Source: Clostridium hydrogenum (lineage in GTDB: Bacteria > Bacillota > Clostridia > Clostridiales > Clostridiaceae). Taken from it: 64,000 nt of DNA. Under the pieces are notes generated by a model. That model was not told the DNA's origin, did not search any database, and saw nothing but the letters and a program-made list of their open reading frames with translations. The stretch is from assembly GCF_021432385.1 (NCBI RefSeq), contig NZ_JAEACT010000003.1, positions 372,001-436,000 of the forward strand, given 5' to 3'. This document shows, in pieces, positions 51,758 to 61,546 of the stretch. The position numbers and the translations under genes are program-made. Within the stretch, counting starts at the first letter, position 1. Every line of letters starts with the position of its first letter.

Positions 51758-53158
51758 CTATTCAGCTTCTATTTTTTCATCTTCAAATTCTCCTACTTTA
51801 AAATTGTTTCTTTTGTTAATACCAAAAACAAAATATCCAATAGTAACAATACCACAGAATATAGCACCAATCAATAATGACATCTGCGTTTCAGTATTAA
51901 TCCACATACCAACTAAAACTAAACAAAGATATGCCACTACAATATAGTTTGCATATGGAAAAAATTTTGATTTAAAAGGATGCTCCTCCATTTCTGCTAA
52001 GTGTTCTTTTCTAAATTTTATTTGACTGATGCTTAAAACAATCCATGGAATCATACCAGGAAGTACACTTGCACTGTAAATATAAACAAATAATTTAGAA
52101 TGTGGATAAATATAGTTTAAAGCTACACCAATAAGCAAACAAGCCAAAGTTGTTTTAATAGCATTCACTGGTACACCATCTTTATTTACTTTCCCAAGAA
52201 ATTTAGGTGCCTGTCCATTTTTCGATAAGGTATAAAGCATACGACCGCAACTGTAAATACCGCTATTGCAACCAGACATTGCAGCTGTCAATACTACGAA
52301 ATTTACAATTCCAGCAGCAGCAGAAATTCCAATCTTAGCAAACGTAAGAACAAATGGACTTCCAAGCGTGCTTATTTGATTCCATGGATAAATAGTTACA
52401 ATTACAAATATAGCTCCAACATAAAAAATTAATATACGCCAAATGATGTTTTTTGTCGCCTTTCTTAATGTGTTTTTCGGATCTTCCGCTTCCCCGGCGG
52501 TAATACCGACAAGTTCTACTCCCTGATAAGATGCTGTGACCATGCATAATGCGAATAACCAACCTTTTAAGCCGCCGGCAAAGAAACCACCATGTGCCGT
52601 AAGATTTTTTAAACCAATAGCTACACCATGATTGCCAATTCCAAAGAAAATCAAACCAAATCCAATTATGAGCATAGCTACAATCGTAACAACCTTAACC
52701 AAGGAAAACCAAAATTCAAATTCGCCATATAATTTAACTGAAATCATATTAGCAGAAGCAAGAATAGCCACCCCAATTAAAGCTGGAATCCAAGCTGGTA
52801 ATTTAGGAAACCAATAATTCATATAAATTCCCATGGCAGTAATTTCTGACATACCAACAGCTATCCACATAAACCAATAACACCATGCTGTCATATAGCC
52901 AGCCCACGGAGATATGTACTTTTTTGCATAATTAGCAAAGGAACCTGTGACCGGTTCAAGATAAAGCATTTCTCCCATGATTCTCATAATTATATACATT
53001 GCAATACCTGCTACTCCATAAGCCAATAGCACTGATGGTCCAGCCCATTTAATTGTACTAGCCGATCCCATGAACAGGCCGACTCCAATTGTTCCACCTA
53101 AAGCAATCAATTCAATATGACGTGCTTTTAGTCCTCTTGTTAACTCTTTTTCCTCCAC
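51758..53158 (-). CDS. Amino acid permease (APC superfamily, AAT family)
   Basis: A 466-aa, 12-helix transporter starting at GTG 53158 with GGAAGGGG upstream. The N-terminal [20 protein letters not shown] and [20 protein letters not shown] motif is the substrate and ion site of the AAT family (GabP/ProY/LysP-like), with [13 protein letters not shown] after helix 6. It imports an amino acid by proton symport; the specificity cannot be read. A stand-alone gene. Confidence 0.9.
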   Translation of the reverse strand: MEEKELTRGLKARHIELIALGGTIGVGLFMGSASTIKWAGPSVLLAYGVAGIAMYIIMRIMGEMLYLEPVTGSFANYAKKYISPWAGYMTAWCYWFMWIAVGMSEITAMGIYMNYWFPKLPAWIPALIGVAILASANMISVKLYGEFEFWFSLVKVVTIVAMLIIGFGLIFFGIGNHGVAIGLKNLTAHGGFFAGGLKGWLFALCMVTASYQGVELVGITAGEAEDPKNTLRKATKNIIWRILIFYVGAIFVIVTIYPWNQISTLGSPFVLTFAKIGISAAAGIVNFVVLTAAMSGCNSGIYSCGRMLYTLSKNGQAPKFLGKVNKDGVPVNAIKTTLACLLIGVALNYIYPHSKLFVYIYSASVLPGMIPWIVLSISQIKFRKEHLAEMEEHPFKSKFFPYANYIVVAYLCLVLVGMWINTETQMSLLIGAIFCGIVTIGYFVFGINKRNNFKVGEFEDEKIEAE

Positions 53159-53485
53159 CTAAAATGTCCCCTTCCAACAATTGCTATAATGTTTCCATGT
53201 AAACTATTCTCTTACACCTCTAGTATAATGCTTTAAAAATTAGAATTTCGGTATAAGTATAGGTAATATTTCATTATTAAAACCATTTACTTACAATTTG
53301 TTTCTTTTACACAGACACTTGTATGTTGTTTTACAGGTAATATACTATCACAATTTTAGGATTTTTGAATTTTTGATGTAATTTTTTATATTTTCGTAAA
53401 ATTCTTAATTTACTGCAACCACTTTAAAATATAGTAGTCTATGAATAAGATGAGTTGAGTTCTATCAAAGAGATAAAATTAATTC
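53159..53485. other. Gene-free stretch upstream of the amino acid permease
   Basis: About 330 A+T-rich bases carrying the leader and promoter of the leftward permease gene. No T-box, lysine riboswitch or other known leader structure was recognised. Confidence 0.55.
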
Positions 53486-53536
53486 AAAAATAAGTGTACT
53501 ACAGGATATTAATTATCCTCTAATACACTTATTTTT
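53486..53536. terminator. Terminator of the enoate reductase gene
   Basis: AAAAATAAGTGTATTAGAGG and CCTGTAGTACACTTATTTTT pair on the minus strand around an AT-rich loop, 14 bases after the stop codon. It would act in both directions. Confidence 0.82.
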
Positions 53537-53549
53537 CCTTTTTTAACTT

Positions 53550-55520
53550 TTAGAGCTTAAACGCAGCATCAAAAGCAGTTCTTACAGAAGATTCAATTCT
53601 TCCGACGGCTGCTGCATCGCCTATAACTCTTACATTTTCAAAATTTGCCTTGCAAGCTTCTACTAGCTCATTATTTGACCTTACTCCTAAAGATAAAACT
53701 ACATAATCTACTGCATAGTCAATAATCTTATTTTCTGCTGTATTTTCTAATTTAATTCCTGTATCAGTTACTGCTAACAGCTTATTAGATGGCATATAAT
53801 TAATTTTAAACTTACTTAACTTATCCATTGCATCTAGGTAGTGCTGCACATAAATGCCTTTACCTATAGCATCTTGCATTTCAATAATAGAAACATCATT
53901 TTTATTTTCACATAAAAACTCTGCTGTTTCAAGTCCAGATGCTCCTGAACCAATTAATGCAACTTTTTTGCCTTTAATTATGATTTTTCCTGTAAGTGCA
54001 TCATCTATAGTGCATACATTTGGTCTACTAACACCTTCAATAACCTTTGGAACTATTGGACTTCCTCCTGTAGCTATGAATACTGCATAAGGCTTCATTG
54101 TTTTTAAATATTCTAGGTTAACCTTTGTATTTAACTTAATTTCAACTCCTAGCTTTCCTAGCTGAGTTTTTTCATATTCTACAATCCAATCAATTTTTTC
54201 CTTTCTCGGAGGCTTGTCTGCAATGTTAATTTGTCCACCAATTTTATTTGTCTTTTCTAAAACCACTGGCTTAAAACCTCTAATTGCAAGTACTCTTGCA
54301 GCTTCAAGTCCAGCTACACCCGCTCCCACAACAGCTACCACTCTTCCAGCTCCATTTTTATTAAATTCCTTATACTGAAGTTCGTGAGCAGCCCTTGGAT
54401 TTACTGCACATTTAATTGGTCCAAGATCGGGGATAACTTGACTTAGTAAGGTTTCAAAACAGAAGGTACAAGAAATACAACGATTTATGTCCTCATCTCT
54501 TCCCTCGAAGGCTTTTTTAGGCCACTCTGGATCTGCTACCATTGCTCTTCCAAGACCTACAAAATCAACTAAATTGTCCTCAATCATTTTTTCTGCAAAC
54601 CAAGGCTCTTTAATCATATTAACTGCAATTATAGGAATGCTTACGGCTTCTTTTACCGCTTTAATTAAAGGTGTTCTCACTCCTTGAGGATAAGTCATAG
54701 GTTCTGACAAAGAGTTAAAGGTTTCGTATATTCCATTAGATACATTTATAACATCTACGCCTATTTTTTCAAGCTCTTTGCATACTTTAATGCCTGCCTC
54801 TAAATCCAAATATTCTTCTTTTACTCCATTTAACTTTAAAAGCTCATCTACCGTTAAACGAACGCTTATTGGATAGTCTTGTCCGCAGGCTTCTTTTATT
54901 CCTAAAACTATTTCCTTTACAAAATTAAAACGCTTTTCAAAGCTTCCGCCATATTTATCTGTTCTCTTGTTAGTATATGGACTTAAAAATTGTGAAATCA
55001 TATATCCATGAGCTCCATGAAGTTCAACTCCATCTGCTCCTGCTGCCTTTGCACGTTTAGCACCATTAATGAAATCTCGAATTAAAGCCTCTACTTCACT
55101 TGTTTCAAGGGCACGAGTTTCCTCTCTGCAAACACCACATGGTATTGCGCTTGGAGCAACCACTGGCTTGTTACCATTTAAATTTGAGTAAGTTTCCCTA
55201 CCAGGATGGTGCAATTGTATAAAAAACTTTGTTCCTTCTTTATGCAAAACATCTACTAATTTTTTAAGTGGCGCTATATGTTCATCCCTTGCAACAGAAA
55301 CTTGACGTTTAGCAGCCACACCATGCTTGTCATTTACACGAGTGTTTTCAGCAATTATTAAGCCCGCACCACCTTTTGCACGTTCTAAATAATACTCTAT
55401 CATATCTTCACCAATCGTTTGATCAGGGTTTGCCGCTCCCACTGCTAATGCTGCCATAACAATTCGATTTTTAAGTTGTAATTTTCCTATTTTACCACTT
55501 TCAAATAATTTAGCATACAT
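53550..55520 (-). CDS. NADH:flavin oxidoreductase, 2-enoate/2,4-dienoyl-CoA reductase type
   Basis: A 656-aa, three-part enzyme: an Old Yellow Enzyme-type FMN barrel (about 1-330; AALAVGAANPDQT, GVELHGAHGYMISQFLSPYT), a 4Fe-4S cluster (CISCTFCFETLL with a further Cys at IKCAVNPRA), and a C-terminal FAD/NAD(P) half with VVAVVGAGVAGLEAARVL and KVALIGSGASGLETAEFL. This is the layout of 2-enoate reductase, dienoyl-CoA reductase and bile-acid BaiCD enzymes, which reduce activated C=C bonds. The substrate is unknown. A PucR-family regulator is divergent from it. Confidence 0.92.
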   Translation of the reverse strand: MYAKLFESGKIGKLQLKNRIVMAALAVGAANPDQTIGEDMIEYYLERAKGGAGLIIAENTRVNDKHGVAAKRQVSVARDEHIAPLKKLVDVLHKEGTKFFIQLHHPGRETYSNLNGNKPVVAPSAIPCGVCREETRALETSEVEALIRDFINGAKRAKAAGADGVELHGAHGYMISQFLSPYTNKRTDKYGGSFEKRFNFVKEIVLGIKEACGQDYPISVRLTVDELLKLNGVKEEYLDLEAGIKVCKELEKIGVDVINVSNGIYETFNSLSEPMTYPQGVRTPLIKAVKEAVSIPIIAVNMIKEPWFAEKMIEDNLVDFVGLGRAMVADPEWPKKAFEGRDEDINRCISCTFCFETLLSQVIPDLGPIKCAVNPRAAHELQYKEFNKNGAGRVVAVVGAGVAGLEAARVLAIRGFKPVVLEKTNKIGGQINIADKPPRKEKIDWIVEYEKTQLGKLGVEIKLNTKVNLEYLKTMKPYAVFIATGGSPIVPKVIEGVSRPNVCTIDDALTGKIIIKGKKVALIGSGASGLETAEFLCENKNDVSIIEMQDAIGKGIYVQHYLDAMDKLSKFKINYMPSNKLLAVTDTGIKLENTAENKIIDYAVDYVVLSLGVRSNNELVEACKANFENVRVIGDAAAVGRIESSVRTAFDAAFKL

Positions 55521-55648
55521 AAATATCCACCTCCAAGTTTGATTGTTATAATTTTAACATTGTCTTATATCAAAAACCATAGTATAATAAAACAATAAAT
55601 ATTCGTAATTTTGTTCTATGAGCACAATAACGTTTGGAGATGTTTCTT

Positions 55649-57190
55649 ATGATTACCCTAACAAATATATTAGCTTCAATTTCCAATTTTCTTCCACATT
55701 TATTAAAATGCAGAAGCTCAGATAATTTTATAAATATTAAATTTTTAACTGATGGACAAACTTCTTTTTGTGAAGATACTCTATATCTAGGATATAATTC
55801 TATAATAAAAAAAATTAATAACATTCCCGAGAAGACCACACTATTCCTCATAAAATCTCAGAATATTGACTATTCTAAAATTTTATCTAAAGAAATTACT
55901 CTTTGTGAATTTCCTAAAAATACAGATATTTTTTCTCTATTTAATTCTATAAATGATATGCTAAGCAAAAAATCCGAACTTCCAAGTGGTTCTTCACTGC
56001 TTTTTAAAGCTTTAATAGAAAGCAATAATTTAAATCAAATTGTAAACCTTTCTGCAAAACTCATTAATAATCCTTTGATTGTAATCGATTCTAGTTACAA
56101 TGTCTTAGCCTATTCAAAATCAATTCCAGTTGAGGACTATCAGTGGAAGCAAAATATTGCAAGAGGATATTTAACCTACGAGTATATTGCAGCTCTAAAT
56201 AATCTCGAAGGCATAAAAAATGAACCTGAAACTAACGAACCTTTTATAACGCTTTGTGTTATGAGCCCCATACCAAGAAAATTTAGCAGACTTATACTAA
56301 ACGGATTATTTCTTGGATATTATATTGCAATTGAATCAAACAGTAAATTTGACGAAACAGAAGCTTCAATGTATTTACTTATAAGCAATGTGATTGCAAA
56401 AGAGGTAAGTGTTGAAAGAAATATAACTATGCACAATAAAAACCAAACCTATGAAGGCTTAATGGTCGATATTTTAGATTCTAATTTCATTAACAGGACT
56501 ACTTTTTATGAAGGTATAAGGGGCAGTGTATTTGATGTTAATATACCATTTAAGGCTATAACGGTAGACTTATCAACTTATAAAAATTTCAACTCACTAA
56601 ATGAACTTTTTAAAAAATCTATTAAAGAATCCTTACCCGATGCATGGTCAGTTTATTATAAAAAACATATTGTAATTTTAATGGATGGACGAGCAACTAA
56701 CAAAAAAAATAACCTAGAACAATTCGAAAAATTTCTTCTAAATAATAATTTACGTTCTGGAATAAGCGATTTGTTTACGGACTTATACTTGCTTCCAAAA
56801 TACTACCACCAAGCTATTAGTGCTCTCCATTTTTCATCTATTTTAAATGATGATGATACCATTGTTTTATATGATAACTATAAATTTTACGACTTAATTG
56901 AAAACTTTGATGACAACAATAAACTTCTTGATTACTGCTGTTTAGCCGTGAAAGAAATTAAACATTATGATATAGAACATAATACAAATTATTTTGAAAC
57001 CTTATTTCAATACTTAGCCTGTAATAAAAGCTTAGCCAAAACTTCAAAAGTACTGTTTATACACAAAAATACTGTAACTTATCGTATTACAAAAATCAAA
57101 GAACTATTTAATCTTGATTTTAATGACTTTTATCACAATTTTGAACTGTATTATTCATGCTTGATTATAAACTATAATGATATAAGATAA
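55649..57190 (+). CDS. PucR/CdaR-family transcriptional regulator
   Basis: A 513-aa regulator from ATG 55649 with TTGGAG 9 bases upstream; a TTG at 55634 would place the ribosome binding site inside the gene. The N-terminal half is a PucR-type sensing region, and the C-terminus is the PucR helix-turn-helix: ETLFQYLACNKSLAKTSKVL, FIHKNTVTYRITKIKELF. Such proteins activate catabolic genes in response to a substrate. It is divergent from the flavin enoate reductase, its likely target. Confidence 0.87.
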   Translation: MITLTNILASISNFLPHLLKCRSSDNFINIKFLTDGQTSFCEDTLYLGYNSIIKKINNIPEKTTLFLIKSQNIDYSKILSKEITLCEFPKNTDIFSLFNSINDMLSKKSELPSGSSLLFKALIESNNLNQIVNLSAKLINNPLIVIDSSYNVLAYSKSIPVEDYQWKQNIARGYLTYEYIAALNNLEGIKNEPETNEPFITLCVMSPIPRKFSRLILNGLFLGYYIAIESNSKFDETEASMYLLISNVIAKEVSVERNITMHNKNQTYEGLMVDILDSNFINRTTFYEGIRGSVFDVNIPFKAITVDLSTYKNFNSLNELFKKSIKESLPDAWSVYYKKHIVILMDGRATNKKNNLEQFEKFLLNNNLRSGISDLFTDLYLLPKYYHQAISALHFSSILNDDDTIVLYDNYKFYDLIENFDDNNKLLDYCCLAVKEIKHYDIEHNTNYFETLFQYLACNKSLAKTSKVLFIHKNTVTYRITKIKELFNLDFNDFYHNFELYYSCLIINYNDIR

Positions 57191-57278
57191 TATAAATAAG
57201 CAATTTGAATTACATTGTTTATTATGTTAAAATTGTTAAATATAAGCAACTAATTTATATAAGGATGATAGGTAAATT

Positions 57279-57908
57279 ATGAAAATTGATACACTAAATC
57301 TATTTTTTAAAGATGCATTAAAAAACATTAAAAGAAATACTACTATTAGTATCATAAGTATCTCTACAATGATGATAACCTTATTTACTTTGGGATTATT
57401 TTTATTATTATTATTAAATGTTAAGGTTAGTATTTCTCAAATTAATATTGTGAAGAAAGCAACGGAAGTTAACATTAATCAAAATATTTCTGAAGAGCTT
57501 TATCAAATTGCAAAAGCAGTTGGACAAGTAGGTTTACCACTCTTTCTCATATTTGCAGCTGTTACAATTCTTTTAATCAGTAACACAATAAAACTTGCTG
57601 CTTATTCAAGACGTGAAGAAATTGGCATAATGAAATATATTGGGGCTACAGATTGGTTTATTAGATGGCCTTTTATTTTTGATGGCATGATTATTGGTTT
57701 TTTAGGTTCACTTGGATCAATAATAGCAATTTATTTTCTATACAGCTTTGCATATAAAAAAGCAACTCCATATCCGGGATCATTGTTCATAAGTTTAATA
57801 AAACCATCTTTTGTACTTACAACTATGTCCTGGATTTTTATACTTATAGGAACAATTATAAGTGCCCTAATAAGTATGTGGAGTATACGAAAATTCCTAG
57901 CTGTGTGA
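57279..57908 (+). CDS. FtsX-like permease lacking the extracellular domain
   Basis: A 209-aa protein. The N-terminal FFKDALKNIKRNTTISIISI and first membrane helix (to about 48) match FtsX. The C-terminal three helices with LISNTIKLAAYSRREEIGIM, KYIGATDWFIRWPFIFDGMI match FtsX closely. Normal FtsX is about 300 residues, with an outer domain of roughly 100 between helices 1 and 2; here only about 35 residues join them. No ftsE is adjacent. Without its outer domain it could not contact wall hydrolases in the usual way, so it may be a specialised paralogue. Confidence 0.82.
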   Translation: MKIDTLNLFFKDALKNIKRNTTISIISISTMMITLFTLGLFLLLLLNVKVSISQINIVKKATEVNINQNISEELYQIAKAVGQVGLPLFLIFAAVTILLISNTIKLAAYSRREEIGIMKYIGATDWFIRWPFIFDGMIIGFLGSLGSIIAIYFLYSFAYKKATPYPGSLFISLIKPSFVLTTMSWIFILIGTIISALISMWSIRKFLAV

Positions 57909-57940
57909 TTTTTTCTTATTTGATTACAGCTTAGCATATA

Positions 57941-58036
57941 GATAAACCAGTTCAACTACCAAAATCAATTTGCATCATAATGCAAAGAAGACGGCATTTT
58001 GATACAAATTAATTTTGAAGTTTCAAGTGGTTTATC
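57941..58036. repeat. Family 3 foldback, copy 3b
   Basis: GATAAACCAGTTCAACTACC and AAAATCAATTTGCATCATAA pair with TTTTGATACAAATTAATTTT and GAAGTTTCAAGTGGTTTATC around AATGCAAAGAAGACGGC. It lies between two convergent genes and may also terminate transcription. Confidence 0.8.
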
Positions 58037-58052
58037 TTTACATAATTTATTA

Positions 58053-58871
58053 TTATAATGCAACCCAAGATGCTACATATTTATATTTATCATTTGTTTT
58101 ATTGTTTAAAACTTTAAATTCACCTTTTAATCCTTTTTCTTTCGCACACAAGTAAAAATGGCACATACAAATTCCTATATCAATTTTACTTATTTCTGAC
58201 TTTCCTTCTGAGTATATGTGATAGTTATTGCCTTCCTTCAATATTCTCCAAGGTTGTTTATTCATAGCTGATGGAGCAATACGAACCATTTCTAAAACTT
58301 CACTATAGTCTTTAGCTTCTTCATAGGTCAATGGACTATCAAATTTCTCATTAAAAAATACTTCACCGAAATCTTTTCTCTTAGATGAGCTTCCTGCAAA
58401 TACCTTTGCAATAATAGATTTCTTTTCTTCCTCAATACCTACTGGTGCTACTATTGGCAATTTCTCAGCTTCACTTAATTGTACAGCCTTTGAAAAATTG
58501 CTTTTATTAAAAGTGCCGCCTAACCAAACTGTTCCTAAACCTAAAGATGTACAGTACAAAATTACTTTTTCAAATAAAAACCCCAAATCCTCAAGAGCAT
58601 AATCACTTTCTTTATAAGCTACTGCTAAATAATAATTAGCACCTTTTATTACTCCATAAGTACCTAGTTTTACTTCTTTTTCTTCGGCGTGCTTTTGAAC
58701 TAATTCTACTCTAACACTTCCACCAAAAATTCCTTCTGAATTATTAATTTCATTTAGGTAATTATGAAGCTTTTCTAGTATTTCCTTTGATAATTCTATA
58801 TTCTTATAGCTTCTTACAGAATGTCTTCCTTTAATTATTTCACTAATTGGTTTATTAAATACATTACTCAT
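58053..58871 (-). CDS. Nitroreductase of the TM1586 type
   Basis: A 272-aa protein of the double-length putative nitroreductase group: the N-terminal half has IIKGRHSVRSYKNIELSKEI and LGLGTVWLGGTFNKSNFS; the C-terminal half has VRIAPSAMNKQPWRILKEGN. FMN is expected as cofactor, and the physiological substrate is unknown. It starts 23 bases after the DsbA/FrnE-like gene, so the two form a redox operon. Confidence 0.87.
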   Translation of the reverse strand: MSNVFNKPISEIIKGRHSVRSYKNIELSKEILEKLHNYLNEINNSEGIFGGSVRVELVQKHAEEKEVKLGTYGVIKGANYYLAVAYKESDYALEDLGFLFEKVILYCTSLGLGTVWLGGTFNKSNFSKAVQLSEAEKLPIVAPVGIEEEKKSIIAKVFAGSSSKRKDFGEVFFNEKFDSPLTYEEAKDYSEVLEMVRIAPSAMNKQPWRILKEGNNYHIYSEGKSEISKIDIGICMCHFYLCAKEKGLKGEFKVLNNKTNDKYKYVASWVAL

Positions 58872-58894
58872 TTTTTTACCCCTTAAATAACTAT

Positions 58895-59620
58895 TTAAAT
58901 TCTACATTTTCCATCAGAACAATTTGCTCCTTTAGATGCTTCGTTGTCTTTATTTTCAGATTCAACTTCTATTAATTTTGATGAAAGCTCTTCTTTTTTT
59001 ACCTTTTGAAGTGCTTCTAAAAATACTTCAGATGGTTGTGCACCAGATACAGCATATTTATTATCAAATACAAAATAAGGAACTCCACTAACTTTAAGTT
59101 TTAAAGCTTTTTCTTCATCTTTTCTTACTTCTTCCCCGTACTCATTGAATTCTAAAATCTTTAAAGCTTCATTACTATCAAGTCCTACTTCAAAAGCAAG
59201 CTTAGCCAATATTTCATAATTTGATATATCTAAAGACTCTACAAAATATGCTTTTAAAATTCTCTCTTCTAATTCATTTGCTCTTCCCTTAGTTTTTGCA
59301 TATTGCAATAATCTATGTGCATCAAAAGTATTTGTTGGTATTAAACCATCAAAATTATAGTTAAGACCAACAGCTTTTGCTTGTAAAACTATTTGATCAT
59401 TTAATGACTTTGCTTCTTCTACTGGTATATCATATTTTTTTGCAATAATTTCATTTATATTTTCATCATATTTCTTTTTAGCATCTTTATCAAGTTCAAA
59501 ACTTCTAAAAACTAATTCTACTTCCTCTTTATATTCAAAATTTTTTACCGCTTCTTCTAATCTTCTTTTCCCTATATAGCAAAATGGACATACAAAATCA
59601 GACCATACTTCTATTTTCAT
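58895..59620 (-). CDS. DsbA-family oxidoreductase, FrnE-like
   Basis: A 241-aa thioredoxin-fold protein without a signal peptide. The redox motif Cys-Pro-Phe-Cys is in WSDFVCPFCYIGKRRLEEAV at the N-terminus, the helical insert spans about 60-160, and the cis-Pro loop is KVSGVPYFVFDNKYAVSGAQ. This is the FrnE/2-hydroxychromene isomerase-like cytoplasmic branch. The C-terminal tail is Cys-containing (ANCSDGKCRI). First gene of an operon with a nitroreductase; AAGGAGGAATGAAAG precedes the start. Confidence 0.9.
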   Translation of the reverse strand: MKIEVWSDFVCPFCYIGKRRLEEAVKNFEYKEEVELVFRSFELDKDAKKKYDENINEIIAKKYDIPVEEAKSLNDQIVLQAKAVGLNYNFDGLIPTNTFDAHRLLQYAKTKGRANELEERILKAYFVESLDISNYEILAKLAFEVGLDSNEALKILEFNEYGEEVRKDEEKALKLKVSGVPYFVFDNKYAVSGAQPSEVFLEALQKVKKEELSSKLIEVESENKDNEASKGANCSDGKCRI

Positions 59621-59640
59621 CTTTCATTCCTCCTTGTATA

Positions 59641-59910
59641 GATAAACAACTTGAAACATTGAAATTATAAATACCAAATGTATCCTTATGCTAATGTTTT
59701 CAATTCACAGTTCACAATGCACAATGATTGATGATTTTTCTCCGTTAACACTACGAAAAGTCTTATAATTTATTATTTTTAAGATTTTCTGCTTCGGCAG
59801 AAAATCATCCTTCATTGTGAATTGTGCATCGTGAATTGTGAATTTTACTAATGCTAACAGGATAAACTTGGCATCCGCAATCTCTAGTTTGCAAGTAGTT
59901 TCACTATATA
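59641..59910. repeat. Nested foldback: family 2 copy 2c inside an outer hairpin
   Basis: The inner palindrome (59702-59844) has arms CAATTCACAGTTCACAATGC / GCATCGTGAATTGTGAATT and the family 2 module AGATTTTCTGC / GCAGAAAATCATCC, but a shortened core. The flanks form a second stem: ACCAAATGTATCC...ATGCTAATG on the left with CTAATGCTAACAGGATAAAC on the right. Further out, ACAACTTGAAAC faces GCAAGTAGTTTC. No gene is present in 59621-59924. Confidence 0.72.
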
Positions 59911-59924
59911 TATTTCTTTTATAT

Positions 59925-60302
59925 TTACATACTCATGCTTGCTATTAATACGATAAATGCTAATATAGCCAAGCCTCCTTGCTTAAATAAAATTTTTTTA
60001 TTAGCTGTAATAGAACCAAATATAGCGGCTATAATTACGCAGGCTAAGAAAAAAATTCTTAATGGAACTATCATAAATTCAGGTGCAAAAAAACTCCAAA
60101 TTAATCCCGCTGCTAAAAAGCCATTATACAAGCCTTGATTAGCAAACATAACCCTCACTTCTTCTTTACAAAGCAGCTCTTTTTTTATGTTAAATGTTCT
60201 TTTTGCAACTGCTGATTGTATAAAAAACATTTCAAGTAGCATTATAAAAATGTGTTCTGCTGCTACTGCAAAAACTAAAATATTCAAAATTAAACTTATC
60301 AT
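59925..60302 (-). CDS. DUF1304 membrane protein
   Basis: A 125-aa protein with four hydrophobic helices (about 5-25, 53-70, 78-97 and 106-124) and the DUF1304 marks AAEHIFIMLLEMFF, LFANQGLYNGFLAAGL-type (here MFANQGLYNGFLAAGL) and FGSITANKKILFKQGG. Function unknown; small inner-membrane proteins of this family are often near redox or stress genes. Confidence 0.85.
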   Translation of the reverse strand: MISLILNILVFAVAAEHIFIMLLEMFFIQSAVAKRTFNIKKELLCKEEVRVMFANQGLYNGFLAAGLIWSFFAPEFMIVPLRIFFLACVIIAAIFGSITANKKILFKQGGLAILAFIVLIASMSM

Positions 60303-60444
60303 TTTAAAATACCTCTCAAACTATAACTTTTTATTTGAATAAATAAATTGCAAACCCATATTTCATTTTGTGTAATTAAATTTTACACAATTTAAATTCT
60401 ATTGTCAATATACATCTATAAAATAATAAATAAATTTCAAAAAT

Positions 60445-60533
60445 GAGGCTATCTCAATAGCTTATTTAATACGTAACTTACAATTATTACGAATTAAAAT
60501 TTGTGTATAAAATAATTTTTGTGTGACAGCCCT
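60445..60533. mobile_element. Short GGGCTGTCACAC element (empty form)
   Basis: 89 bp with inverted ends GAGGCTATCTCA... and ...TGTGTGACAGCCCT. On the minus strand it reads GGGCTGTCACACAAAAATTA...AAGTTACGTATTAAATAAGC...AGCCTC, the same as the outer parts of repeats A and B but with no insert in the middle. It stands in the gap before the NfsA-like gene. The rest of 60303-60730 is A+T-rich without a gene. Confidence 0.78.
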
Positions 60534-60730
60534 ATTTTTTATGATGCATAACTCTTCTATACACAGGAAATTATAAGAATATCCAAATACTTTCTTAAGG
60601 TTTGCTCAAAGTTAAAATTTTATTCAATAATAATATTTTTCAAAATTTAATTTTGCTCTATTGATTTTGATTCTCAATAGTGTTACTATAGATATATAAA
60701 ATATTAACGTAAATAAAGTGAGGTATAATT

Positions 60731-61471
60731 ATGAATAATACAATAGAAATTATAAAAAACCATAGATCAATAAGACAATACTTGGATAAAGATATTCCAG
60801 ATGAAATTGTCGACGAAATTGTAAAGGCAGCTCAAGCTATGCCAAATTCAATTAATGGCCAGCAAACTAGCGTCATTGTTATTAAAGATAAGAAAACAAA
60901 AGAAAAGCTTTCAGAACTTGTAGGAGACCAAAAGTATGTAGCCGAGGTTCCTGTATTTTTAGTCTTTGTTATGGATTTTTATAGACCTTACCTTGCTGGT
61001 GAAAAAACTGGCTTAAAGGAAGTAATTCATGAAAATATTGAAGGTATTGAAGCTGGTTCAGTAGATGTTGGAATTGCTTTAGGTGCTTCAATAATTGCTG
61101 CTGAATCTTTTGGGCTTGGAATTGTGCCTATTGGAGGCATTAGAAAAAATCCTGAAGAAGTCATAGAACTTTTAGGATTACCTAAATACACTTTCCCAAT
61201 GGTAGGATTAGTAGTAGGTTACCCAAAAGACCACTCTCATAAGAAACCAAGAGTTCCTTTTGAAAGCTTTAAACATAATGAAAAATATGATGCAGCTGCA
61301 GTTGAAAAATCAATTGATATTTATGATAATCAAATTAGTGAATACTTAAAAGACATTGGACGTTTGGAAGTAGAAAAAGATTGGAGCACTTTTACTTCAA
61401 GAATATATCAATCGGTTTATTATCCTAATGTAGAACCAGCTATGGAAAAACAGGGCTTTAAGCGCAAGTAA
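60731..61471 (+). CDS. NfsA-type NADPH-dependent oxidoreductase
   Basis: A 246-aa FMN reductase of the NfsA/FRP group. IIKNHRSIRQYLDKDIPDEI and AAQAMPNSINGQQTSVIVIK hold the FMN site, GASIIAAESFGLGIVPIGGI the central helix, and VGLVVGYPKDHSHKKPRVPF the NADPH/phosphate loop. It reduces nitroaromatics, quinones or flavins in the cytoplasm. Third nitroreductase-fold gene in the window. GTGAGGT precedes the start. Confidence 0.9.
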   Translation: MNNTIEIIKNHRSIRQYLDKDIPDEIVDEIVKAAQAMPNSINGQQTSVIVIKDKKTKEKLSELVGDQKYVAEVPVFLVFVMDFYRPYLAGEKTGLKEVIHENIEGIEAGSVDVGIALGASIIAAESFGLGIVPIGGIRKNPEEVIELLGLPKYTFPMVGLVVGYPKDHSHKKPRVPFESFKHNEKYDAAAVEKSIDIYDNQISEYLKDIGRLEVEKDWSTFTSRIYQSVYYPNVEPAMEKQGFKRK

Positions 61472-61546
61472 TTTCTTTTCACATAATTTTTTTAACTTAC
61501 ACTAGAATTACTTTGTGTATAAAATAAAAAAATACGAACCTTTTTT

